DNA from: an uncultured Carboxylicivirga sp.
GTDB taxonomy: Bacteria; Bacteroidota; Bacteroidia; Bacteroidales; Marinilabiliaceae
Direction of reading: 5' to 3'
Assembly (NCBI GenBank): GCA_947503525.1
Contig: CANNEA010000001.1
Location: 372,001-436,000 of the forward strand
DNA length: 64,000 nt
Shown piece by piece: positions 50,587 through 58,612 of this stretch (position 1 is the stretch's first letter; each line of letters opens with the position of its first letter). The translations under genes were made by a program, and so were the position numbers. Below the pieces are notes generated by a model. The model saw only the letters and a list, made by a program, of their open reading frames with translations. It was not told the origin of the DNA and ran no database searches.

Positions 50587-51521
50587 TGGAAGACTCGATT
50601 GTAATATCAGCTGTGTTTATGGCTTACCTGCTTGATCTATTGCTAGGAGATCCCTCTTATTTGCCACATCCAATTGTATATTTTGGTAAGATGATTGCTA
50701 AAGGAGAGAATGTGCTAAATAATGGTAAGCATCGTATTCTAAAAGGAGTTGTGTTGGTTATGACCCTACTATTATTGGTCTTCGCATCATTTTATGGGCT
50801 TCAAAAACTAGTTCAATCTCAAGGTCCTTATGCCTCTGGTTTATTTGTCATGGTGTTCTTCTTTTTTGGTTTGGCTAACCGAACCTTGGTTAAGGAAGGC
50901 AGAATGGTATTTGACGCACTTGAGCAAAAAGGATTGGAGGCTGGCCGTCAGCAACTCTCTCGAATTGTAGGGCGTGATACTTCAGAATTAAATGAACAAC
51001 AGATTAGAACGGCTGTATTAGAAACCATGGCGGAGAACCTTAGTGATGGCGTAGTTGCCCCTATGTTTTGGTATGCCTTACTGGGTATTCCGGGTATGAT
51101 GGCATATAAGCTGATTAATACATTTGATTCAATGATTGCTTATAAAAATGAACGTTATATCCAGTTTGGTCGCTTTGCTGCAATACTAGATGATGCTGTT
51201 AATTTTATTCCTGCACGAATAACCGGGCTGTTAATGGTCTTGGTATCCTTTTCTTTACGCGCATTTAGGTATATGTTTTTATTTGGTAATAAACATAGCA
51301 GTCCAAATGCGGGTTATCCGGAGTCGGCTTTAGCTGGTATATTGGATGTTCGCTTTGGTGGGCCAAATATATACCATGGCAAATTGATTGAAAAGCCATT
51401 TATAGGATATAACAACAGGCCTTTATTATATAAGGATTTTAAAATATCAGCGCGAATAAATCATGCAGTTTGCTTGCTATCCGTCATAGTGTTGATTGTT
51501 ATACAGATTTACCTTAACTAA
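50586..51521 (+). CDS. cbiB: Adenosylcobinamide-phosphate synthase (CbiB)
   Basis: A 311-residue inner-membrane enzyme with about five to seven helices that attaches aminopropanol (phosphate) to cobyric acid. Family blocks are 'YLLDLLLGDPSYLPHPIVYFGKMI', 'RDTSELNEQQIRTAVLETMAENLSDGVVAPMFW' and 'LINTFDSMIAYKNERYIQFGRFAA'. The closing 'PNAGYPESALAGILDVRFGGPNIYHG' is also a hallmark. ATG 50586 overlaps the preceding stop by one base (TAATG); a longer start at 50550 would lie inside the upstream gene and lacks homology. Confidence 0.95.
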   Translation: MEDSIVISAVFMAYLLDLLLGDPSYLPHPIVYFGKMIAKGENVLNNGKHRILKGVVLVMTLLLLVFASFYGLQKLVQSQGPYASGLFVMVFFFFGLANRTLVKEGRMVFDALEQKGLEAGRQQLSRIVGRDTSELNEQQIRTAVLETMAENLSDGVVAPMFWYALLGIPGMMAYKLINTFDSMIAYKNERYIQFGRFAAILDDAVNFIPARITGLLMVLVSFSLRAFRYMFLFGNKHSSPNAGYPESALAGILDVRFGGPNIYHGKLIEKPFIGYNNRPLLYKDFKISARINHAVCLLSVIVLIVIQIYLN

Positions 51522-51542
51522 TTAGTCTATCATATCATATTT

Positions 51543-52607
51543 ATGCCATTTCACATTGCAATACCGGAGCTTAATAATCAGCTAAAAGAAGCCATACAAT
51601 ACAAGATTGATCAAAAGGCCAAACCTATTGGTTCCTTAGGGCAAATGGAAGATATCGCCATGCAATTAGCTTTGATACAAGGTACATTGACTCCGGAGTT
51701 AAATAATCCGGTGATGCTCACAATAGCTTCAGATCATGAAATATGTGAAGAAGGGGTTAGTCCTTGCCCGATAGAAATTACCTGGCAACAATGCCTGAAT
51801 TTTCTTGATGGCGGTGGTGGTATTGGATTATTTAGTCAGCAATATGGTTTGGATTTATATGTGGTTGATGCAGGAGTTAAATATGATTTTAAGCCTCATC
51901 CAAAGCTAATTGACGCAAAGGTAAGAAGGGGATCACGTAATTTTCTTCGCGAACCGGCGATGACTATTACAGAATGTCAATTGGCCATTAATAACGGGCG
52001 CAGAATAGTTGCTGATTTTCATGCTAAAGGAACTAATGTAATTGGTTTTGGTGAAATGGGAATTGGAAATACTAGTCCTGCATCGGTATTGTTATCTGTG
52101 TATACAGGGCTGGATATTCATACCTGTGTTGGACCGGGATCGGGATTAAGCAAAGAAGGTGTATCTCATAAGGCAGCAGTTTTAGCTCAATCCATTCAGA
52201 AACATGGTATATCGGAAGATCCTTTGGTGAATTTAGCCAGATATGGCGGATTAGAAATTGCTACTATTGCAGGTGGAATGTTAGAGGCTGCATCGCGACA
52301 GATGTTAATCATTACGGATGGCTTTATTACAACATCGGCCTTGCTAGCCGCTCATGCGATAAACTCAAGAGTTGTTGATTATGTTTGTTTCTCTCATCAA
52401 TCACAAGAGCAAGGCCATCGAAAAATGGTGGATTATTTGGGTGGTCAACCTGTGTTAGATCTCGGATTTAGACTTGGTGAAGGAACCGGGGCAGCTGTTG
52501 CCTATTCTATTGTTGAAGGATCACTTGCCTTAATCAATAAGATGACATCCTTTGATGAAGCTGCTGTGTACAATACTGCTAATGATGACATTCGAATTGA
52601 AGATTAA
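51543..52607 (+). CDS. cobT: Nicotinate-nucleotide--dimethylbenzimidazole phosphoribosyltransferase
   Basis: A 354-residue cytoplasmic enzyme that activates the lower ligand base as alpha-ribazole phosphate. Blocks visible are 'DQKAKPIGSLGQMEDIA', 'LTIASDHEICEEGVSPCP', 'WQQCLNFLDGGGGIG', 'GFGEMGIGNTSPASVLL', and the catalytic Glu313 in 'RLGEGTGAAVAY'. It follows cbiB by 21 nt. CobU (cobinamide kinase/guanylyltransferase) and CobS, normally adjacent, are absent from the window, so the assembly steps must lie elsewhere. Confidence 0.96.
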   Translation: MPFHIAIPELNNQLKEAIQYKIDQKAKPIGSLGQMEDIAMQLALIQGTLTPELNNPVMLTIASDHEICEEGVSPCPIEITWQQCLNFLDGGGGIGLFSQQYGLDLYVVDAGVKYDFKPHPKLIDAKVRRGSRNFLREPAMTITECQLAINNGRRIVADFHAKGTNVIGFGEMGIGNTSPASVLLSVYTGLDIHTCVGPGSGLSKEGVSHKAAVLAQSIQKHGISEDPLVNLARYGGLEIATIAGGMLEAASRQMLIITDGFITTSALLAAHAINSRVVDYVCFSHQSQEQGHRKMVDYLGGQPVLDLGFRLGEGTGAAVAYSIVEGSLALINKMTSFDEAAVYNTANDDIRIED

Positions 52608-52720
52608 GTTATTGCTTTTTGATTAAAAGTAGCTTTGAAATAAGGGTACATAATAAGGAAGCAATTTTATCGTTTTTTATATTTGAAATGAAATCAATAC
52701 ATTAGAGGTAAAATTATGAA

Positions 52721-55700
52721 ATGTTAATATTGAGACGGACCTTATTATTTTTCGTTTTATTATTCCATATAAATAGTCACGCTTACGATTTCGAAGAGTT
52801 AAATATTGAACAAGGCGTTGATTTAATTAAAGATATTTGTAGGGATCAAAATGGTTATTTGTGGTTAACAAATGGTTTTCAAGGAATCATCTGTCACAAT
52901 TCCAATAAATCAGTTTCTTTCATGCATGAACAGGGCGATACGACAAGCCTTAGTCACAATGAAGCTTTCTGCTTACATGTTGATCCGTTTAATAATTTAT
53001 GGGTTGGAACCGCCAATGGTTTAAATCGCTATGATAGAAAAACCAAATCATTTAAACGTTACTTAAATAAGGAAGATTGGAAACAGAAGCAGTTCAATGG
53101 CATCTTTCAAGTTTATACAGATTCTGAATCAAACCTATGGGCTATAAAAGCAAATGCCGTCTGTAAGTATGATTACGAGACGGATACATTTACAGAATAT
53201 GAAGAGCCGACCCATATGCAAGGTCTTCAATTGCGAGGTATTGTTCAGGATTTAAATGGGAAATACTGGATTGCTACCAATGAGGAATTTATTTTTGAAT
53301 TTGACTTACAACATGCGATTCTAAAAAAAGTAGTTGATCCATTGGCTAAATCTGAAGGATTGATACAAAAGAGTATCTATATCGATCAGGATGGTGAAAT
53401 TTGGATAAGTACTAAAGGTGAGGGGTTAGTGAAGTTTGATCCTACATATAAATCATTTAAACATTACCCGGTTTCCAATGATGGAACTGGTACCAATGGT
53501 GCACATATTTTTGATATTTTACCTTGGGGGGCCGATGAGATATTGCTTGCAGTTGACCAGGGCGGAATAAATATCTTCAATAAAAAAGAAGAAACATTTA
53601 AATACATTACGGCTGCTAATTCGGATTTACCTGGTGATGGTGTCTTCTGTTTATATCAGGATGATTCGAACAATTTATGGATTGGGACTTCGAGATATGG
53701 AGTTCTGTATGATAATCCTTATAGAATGCCTTTCAAAACGTATAGGTTTGAAGAACGTGGTGAGCATAAATTGGATAATGTTATTGGTTGTTTTTATGAA
53801 GATAATAACAAGGATATATGGATAGGAAGTGATGGGGGAGGAATAAAAGTACTAAACGATGCGGGCGATAAAAAACTGACTTATCGAAAGGAAAAAAACA
53901 GTTGGTTAAAAAGTGACGTGATACGGAATATAATTAAGTATGGGAAGAACGGAGTTCTGGTTACGGATTGGAATGGAAGCTTAAGTTTTGCAAATGGAAA
54001 AAGTACTGGCAAGCTAAGCAGGCAGTTAAGTGAAATATATCCGGCTGGAAATATTTGGAATACAATTGTTGATTTAAATAATAGAATTTGGTTTGGGCTG
54101 CCTGATGGCACTTTAGCAGTATTTGATGAAGATCAAAGTTTCATTGGACATTATTTGCCTCCAATGCAGAATCTGTTTAACGATTCACCATTTATGATAG
54201 AAGATGCCGATGGAGGATTCTACTTATCGAATTATATGGGGATATTTAAATTGGATGCATTAGATGATGAACCCATACTGATTATTCCTGAAGATAGAGT
54301 GGCCACATTTAAGATAAAAGATAATTTATTAATAGTAGGGGGTGTTGATTTTGGCATCCGGATTTATGATAAATCAGGTAATTATGTGACTGAATTTACC
54401 AAGGAAAAAGGCCTGTCCAGTAATATTATAAAATCTATTGAAATTGATGATTCAGGAGGTATTTGGGTATCTACAACCAATGGACTCAACCTAATTAATG
54501 CAGAACAAAACCATATCCAGAGATTCTATGATGTGGATGGTTTAGCCGATAATCAATTTTTTATGCAGGCTTCGTATAAAACAAAAGATGGTCAACTGTA
54601 TTTTGGAAGCTATAATGGAATGACACGGATTGATCCATTAAAGATTACCCACAATACAAATCCTCCTAAATTGAATGTTGAGAACATTACAATTTACATG
54701 GATGCTCAAGGTGAGAATATTGTTAGAGAGCTTGTGCCCAATGATACCCCAATAGTACTATCTCATAATGAAAATATGTTTGTTGTTGATTATTCAGCCA
54801 TTTGGTTTAGTAATCAAAGACAAATCGAATATGAATATATTTTAGATGGTTTTAATGATAATTGGATTTCTGTACCTGCTAATAATAACTCAATAACTTA
54901 TACCAACCTCGATCCTGGCGAATACAAATTACGTATAAAAGTAAGTAGCTCGGCAAAGCTCTGGAGTGATCAGGAGATTTCAGTTCAAATAAATATTGAG
55001 CCTCCATACTGGAAAACATGGTGGTGGTATTTACTATTGGTTCTATTAAGTGTATCTGTTTTTATTTTGATACTTCGTTTTCGTGTCTATCGTTTAAAGA
55101 GGGATAAAAGTATATTAGAAAATAAGGTTAAAGAACGAACATCTATTATAGCGGATCAGAATGAAGAATTACATGCTCAAACGGAGGAATTAGAAAAGCA
55201 CCGAAACAAATTAGAGGAGCTGGTAAGTGAACGTACAACTGAATTACTTAAGGCCAAAAAAAATGCGGAGGATGCAGATGCGCTTAAATTAAGGTTTCTT
55301 GCCAATATGAGTCATGAGATTAGAACACCGATGCATGCCATTGTTGGTTTTACCAGTATTATGCAATATTCAGATCTATCACCGGAAGAGCGACAATCTT
55401 ATTTCGAATTGATTAATCACAATGCCGATAACCTAATGGCATTAATTGAAGATATAATTGATATTTCCCGAATTGAGGCCAATCAACTGACAATTAAAAC
55501 TGAAGCTGTTAATGTCACCGAATTGCTATCCAGTCAATATGAATACTTCAAATTAAAAGTGCAAAACAATCCTTTGCAAACGATAAAACTTAATATTTCA
55601 GAATCAGCAAGAAATTTGGTTATTAATACTGATGCACTCAGAGTAACTCAAATTATAACTAATCTTGCTGGTAACGCTTTAAAATATTGTGAAGTGGGTT

Positions 55701-55960
55701 TAATCGAAATCGGCTTATTAACCGATGAGGATTATTGTGAAATCTATGTTAATGATAATGGTCCAGGAATTGCGAAAGAACATCAGAAAGTAATATTTGA
55801 TACTTTTGCTACTCTTGAAAAAACAGATAAACAAGCCAAGCGTGGTGTTGGACTGGGCTTGTCTATTTCGAAACAGTTGGCGCAGCTTTTAAAAGGAGAA
55901 TTACTTTGTGACTCTAAACCAGGTCATGGCACCAAAATGAGTCTTCGCTTACCTTTATAA
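52721..55960 (+). CDS. Periplasmic-propeller sensor histidine kinase (Reg_prop/Y_Y_Y) without receiver or AraC domain
   Basis: A 1079-residue sensor. After a signal peptide (1-21), two-component regulator propeller repeats fill residues ~25-640 ('DPFNNLWVGTANGLNRYDRKTKSF', 'DSNNLWIGTSRYGV', 'DNNKDIWIGSDGGGI'). A Y_Y_Y domain (~690-760) and one transmembrane helix (~767-787) follow, then a coiled coil and HisKA with His865 in 'NMSHEIRTPMHAIVG'. The HATPase_c domain runs to the end ('VNDNGPGIA', 'GVGLGLSISKQLAQLLKG'). Hybrid sensors of this type normally carry a receiver and an AraC helix-turn-helix; both are absent, so a separate regulator is needed. The next genes are on the other strand. Confidence 0.92.
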   Translation: MLILRRTLLFFVLLFHINSHAYDFEELNIEQGVDLIKDICRDQNGYLWLTNGFQGIICHNSNKSVSFMHEQGDTTSLSHNEAFCLHVDPFNNLWVGTANGLNRYDRKTKSFKRYLNKEDWKQKQFNGIFQVYTDSESNLWAIKANAVCKYDYETDTFTEYEEPTHMQGLQLRGIVQDLNGKYWIATNEEFIFEFDLQHAILKKVVDPLAKSEGLIQKSIYIDQDGEIWISTKGEGLVKFDPTYKSFKHYPVSNDGTGTNGAHIFDILPWGADEILLAVDQGGINIFNKKEETFKYITAANSDLPGDGVFCLYQDDSNNLWIGTSRYGVLYDNPYRMPFKTYRFEERGEHKLDNVIGCFYEDNNKDIWIGSDGGGIKVLNDAGDKKLTYRKEKNSWLKSDVIRNIIKYGKNGVLVTDWNGSLSFANGKSTGKLSRQLSEIYPAGNIWNTIVDLNNRIWFGLPDGTLAVFDEDQSFIGHYLPPMQNLFNDSPFMIEDADGGFYLSNYMGIFKLDALDDEPILIIPEDRVATFKIKDNLLIVGGVDFGIRIYDKSGNYVTEFTKEKGLSSNIIKSIEIDDSGGIWVSTTNGLNLINAEQNHIQRFYDVDGLADNQFFMQASYKTKDGQLYFGSYNGMTRIDPLKITHNTNPPKLNVENITIYMDAQGENIVRELVPNDTPIVLSHNENMFVVDYSAIWFSNQRQIEYEYILDGFNDNWISVPANNNSITYTNLDPGEYKLRIKVSSSAKLWSDQEISVQINIEPPYWKTWWWYLLLVLLSVSVFILILRFRVYRLKRDKSILENKVKERTSIIADQNEELHAQTEELEKHRNKLEELVSERTTELLKAKKNAEDADALKLRFLANMSHEIRTPMHAIVGFTSIMQYSDLSPEERQSYFELINHNADNLMALIEDIIDISRIEANQLTIKTEAVNVTELLSSQYEYFKLKVQNNPLQTIKLNISESARNLVINTDALRVTQIITNLAGNALKYCEVGLIEIGLLTDEDYCEIYVNDNGPGIAKEHQKVIFDTFATLEKTDKQAKRGVGLGLSISKQLAQLLKGELLCDSKPGHGTKMSLRLPL

Positions 55961-56035
55961 AGGTATTGCCAATAACCGAAAGGAAATCCGACCAAGGTAT
56001 TTAAGTGATGATCAGATAATCAGCCTTGAGTTCTT

Positions 56036-56686
56036 CTAATCGTCGTCGTCGTCGGATGTAACATCCATTGAAACATTACTCACTTCATTGGTATAATAAT
56101 AGACGACTATCTGAGCCGTATCGCGAAGAAAATTGACTTTACCTATGTCAACGCGATGGATGGGAAGGTCGGTTCGCTCTTTAAGATCTTCCATAAGTTC
56201 TTTACGTCGACCCGATTTGATTAGTTCTATTTTTTCATATATCACCAACTTACTAGATTCGTGTTTTAATAGCCATACGCGTTCAAGCGCAAAAGTGATT
56301 GCAATAACCATAAAGTTGGTGAGAGCTAATTCTGCATAACTAACATGTTTACTGCTTAAAGCATTGATAACCGAGACGCCTATAATCAGAAAAAGGTAGG
56401 TCATCTCCTTAATGGGTATTTGAGTGGTTCGATAGCGAATAATACCAAAGATGGCAAATAAGCCAAGTGCAAACCCCAATTGAAGTTTCACACTTTCCAA
56501 AAGAAAACAAAGCAAGAATACAATTGTGCTTATCAATAGAAATGTGAAGAGATAATCTTTGCGTTTAGCGGTTTGATAATATAGAACACGAACTAATATT
56601 AAGGAAACAATAAGATTGAATGAGAATCGAAGAAAGAGTTGTAATAATTCGCTCCAATTAACGATAGCGGTGTCTTGAATATTCAT
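56036..56686 (-). CDS. DUF4956 membrane protein with acidic tail
   Basis: A 216-residue protein with four or five transmembrane helices in residues ~12-145: 'LFLRFSFNLIVSLILVRVLYY', 'FTFLLISTIVFLLCFLLE', 'LGFALGLFAIFGIIRYRT', 'MTYLFLIIGVSVINAL'. A soluble C-terminal domain (~150-210, 'LIKSGRRKELMEDLKERTDLPIHRVDIGKVNFLRDTAQI') follows. It belongs to DUF4956. The last residues are SDDDDD, coded by a GTC-type triplet run. Family members sit beside VTC-type and CotH-type genes in many bacteria; here it is 23 nt downstream of the VTC gene. It may be the membrane partner of the polyphosphate polymerase domain, but no direct evidence for that is visible. Confidence 0.8.
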   Translation of the reverse strand: MNIQDTAIVNWSELLQLFLRFSFNLIVSLILVRVLYYQTAKRKDYLFTFLLISTIVFLLCFLLESVKLQLGFALGLFAIFGIIRYRTTQIPIKEMTYLFLIIGVSVINALSSKHVSYAELALTNFMVIAITFALERVWLLKHESSKLVIYEKIELIKSGRRKELMEDLKERTDLPIHRVDIGKVNFLRDTAQIVVYYYTNEVSNVSMDVTSDDDDD

Positions 56687-56709
56687 AATCTGGTTTTATG
56701 GTATTGTGT

Positions 56710-57477
56710 TTATTTCTTTAATTTTGAGAGTAGTCCAAATTTTTGTTTGAGTCTGTTTGCTTTGATGTGTCCGTTTAAGGATGCCGCTCCGAGGCAATAT
56801 TTACTGCATGATTCTGGTCTAACCTTGTATTTTTTGAGTATTTGCATCCCTCGAGAAGTGATATTGAATTTCTCTTGTTTGAATTCAATTATAACTGCTT
56901 CGGGATATAATATTTCCTTTCCATCAATGCCTTTAAAACCTAGGTTGAAATCTATTGTTAGCCTTTCTTTAGTGCCAACTAATGTGATGCGATTAAAATG
57001 GTTGGATAGTTTAAGTTCAAGATCATTCATCTTGAATGGCGAGTTTTGTTCAACAAAGCTGGATTCAAAATTGGATTGATCAGGTGACTCAATGCGTTCA
57101 ATTCTTTTCTTGATGGTTCTTCGCTTATTGTTCTTAAACTTTACTTCCAGAAAATGTTTCTTTGAGGCTACATATTCCCGCTTTCTAACCTTAAAGCGAT
57201 TTAGCTTACCGTTTTGATGTGCCTCATACATATCAAAATCTTTGGTGTCATAATATTTAGTTTTGTACTGAAATAACCTTTCCGATTCAATCTCTAAAAT
57301 TCTATAATCAGGTATAAGCTCATTAATAACATCCAACAATAAGTCAGAGGGTAAAATGAATTTAGTGTCGATGCGATTCATCAGACTCACATGATTCATT
57401 TCGTCTAAGGAGATGGCTTTATATCTATAAAGGGTCTCCTTAAGTGTATGACTAATATTGTTGTTAATCGATTCCAT
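56710..57477 (-). CDS. VTC-domain polyphosphate polymerase-like protein
   Basis: A 255-residue protein of the VTC4/triphosphate-tunnel family, which makes inorganic polyphosphate from ATP in yeast vacuoles. Tunnel-lining blocks are visible: 'SLMNRIDTKFILPSDLLL' (Arg/Lys-rich first strand), 'YKTKYYDTKDFDMYEAHQNGK', 'NRFKVRKREYV', 'HFLEVKFKNNKRRTIKKRI' and 'EILYPEAVIIEFKQEKF'. There is no transmembrane helix or signal peptide, so it is cytoplasmic or bound to the DUF4956 protein. Its catalytic acidic Glu is plausibly in 'VIIEFKQ'. It is 9 nt from the DUF2490 gene and 23 nt from DUF4956. Confidence 0.85.
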   Translation of the reverse strand: MESINNNISHTLKETLYRYKAISLDEMNHVSLMNRIDTKFILPSDLLLDVINELIPDYRILEIESERLFQYKTKYYDTKDFDMYEAHQNGKLNRFKVRKREYVASKKHFLEVKFKNNKRRTIKKRIERIESPDQSNFESSFVEQNSPFKMNDLELKLSNHFNRITLVGTKERLTIDFNLGFKGIDGKEILYPEAVIIEFKQEKFNITSRGMQILKKYKVRPESCSKYCLGAASLNGHIKANRLKQKFGLLSKLKK

Positions 57478-57485
57478 TAAAAAAC

Positions 57486-58196
57486 TTACTTTTTTGTTTT
57501 CTTTTTTCTCATCTTGAGAAACTTAGGTTTGTATTCAAAGCCCACAAATAGAATATTGACTAAATCTGGTTTAATGACATCAAATTCATCCTGTCGTTTA
57601 TAGGATAACTTGGCGTTTAAGCGTTTATTTAGTTCACCTTCAAGCGTGAAATAATAGCGGTATTTCCAATCTCCTCGCTCTTCATAGGGACTGATGCTGA
57701 AATAATATTCGATCCCTGCAGACGGATTTACCTTCCATTTCTTTTTCTGATACTTAACACTCAATTTGTGTCGATGACCCAGATAATTGATTGTGCCCTT
57801 TTCTGAACTGTTCCAATTAACATATTCATTTTGCAGCTGAGCACGATAGCGCCAGCGCAATCTATTTGTTTTTACTTCATATTTTAGATAGGCGGCAAAT
57901 CGATGTATACGCCTATTATAATTTGGCTTTTCGAAATTTACCGCAAATCTATATATTCCACCAATGTCCAGTCGTTTCAGAGCCTCGTACCCCAGGTTAA
58001 ATTCAGTCTGCCAGGTACTCAGCTGACTCGCATTTTCAAACAACCTTATTTCAGGCTCAATAGTGTATGAAACTTTCTTAGATAATTCACCTTTAAGCGT
58101 GAAATTAATCCATGTTTCAAAGTCCTCGTATTGGGCGTTCGCTGTTTGAGCAAACAAAAAAATAAGCACTATAATTCTTACTACTCTTGTCATCAA
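57486..58196 (-). CDS. DUF2490 outer-membrane protein
   Basis: A 236-residue protein with a signal peptide (MMTRVVRIIVLIFLFAQTANAQ). Amphipathic beta strands run throughout ('TWINFTLKGELSKKVSYTIEPEIRLF', 'WQTEFNLGYEALKRLDIGGIYRFAVN', 'YLKYEVKTNRLRWRYRAQLQNEYV'). This is the pattern of DUF2490 outer-membrane barrels of Bacteroidota. The C-terminus ends in a lysine-rich tail (LKMRKKKTKK) after the last strand instead of the usual aromatic. It lies in the middle of the CotH/VTC cluster, 3 nt from the lipoprotein, so an envelope role in the same pathway is likely. Confidence 0.8.
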   Translation of the reverse strand: MMTRVVRIIVLIFLFAQTANAQYEDFETWINFTLKGELSKKVSYTIEPEIRLFENASQLSTWQTEFNLGYEALKRLDIGGIYRFAVNFEKPNYNRRIHRFAAYLKYEVKTNRLRWRYRAQLQNEYVNWNSSEKGTINYLGHRHKLSVKYQKKKWKVNPSAGIEYYFSISPYEERGDWKYRYYFTLEGELNKRLNAKLSYKRQDEFDVIKPDLVNILFVGFEYKPKFLKMRKKKTKK

Positions 58197-58199
58197 ACC

Positions 58200-58598
58200 T
58201 TACTTAACAACATACAAATCTTCAATAATAAGATCTTGCTTCTTAGATATAATACTCACTTTCTTTTCAACCGTTATTAGCTTAGAAGTCATATTGTAAT
58301 CTAATGTTTTGTCCTTTGAATAAACAAATACAGTGTAGTCCCCTTCTCTTAAATATGGAAATTCGAAATACCCATCATAGCTTGTTTTAACCTTATCGCC
58401 ATAATAAGGCTCATCACCATAAATAATATATACGTCGTAATCTTGTGCAGGGTAGGTGTCTCTCAAAATGCTAAAATCAAAATTGTAATCTTGAATAATA
58501 ATTTTGCCACCAATTTTTGCCATTCCGCCTTCACCCGGTCCTTTTTCACAAGCAGAGAATAAGGTAATGAGTATGGTTAATATTAATATGTTTTTCAT
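58200..58598 (-). CDS. Small carboxypeptidase-regulatory-like lipoprotein
   Basis: A 132-residue lipoprotein (lipobox LFSAC, followed by EKGPGEGG, which favours surface export). The mature part has an immunoglobulin-like, CarboxypepD_reg-type strand set: 'GGKIIIQDYNFDF', 'VKTSYDGYFEFPYLREGDYTVFVYSKD', the form of an extracellular scaffold domain. ATG 58598 is chosen because the signal peptide starts there; an in-frame upstream start would overlap CotH. It sits between CotH and DUF2490 and probably belongs to the same surface machinery. Confidence 0.7.
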   Translation of the reverse strand: MKNILILTILITLFSACEKGPGEGGMAKIGGKIIIQDYNFDFSILRDTYPAQDYDVYIIYGDEPYYGDKVKTSYDGYFEFPYLREGDYTVFVYSKDKTLDYNMTSKLITVEKKVSIISKKQDLIIEDLYVVK

Positions 58599-58612
58599 CA
58601 AATATGTTTTAG

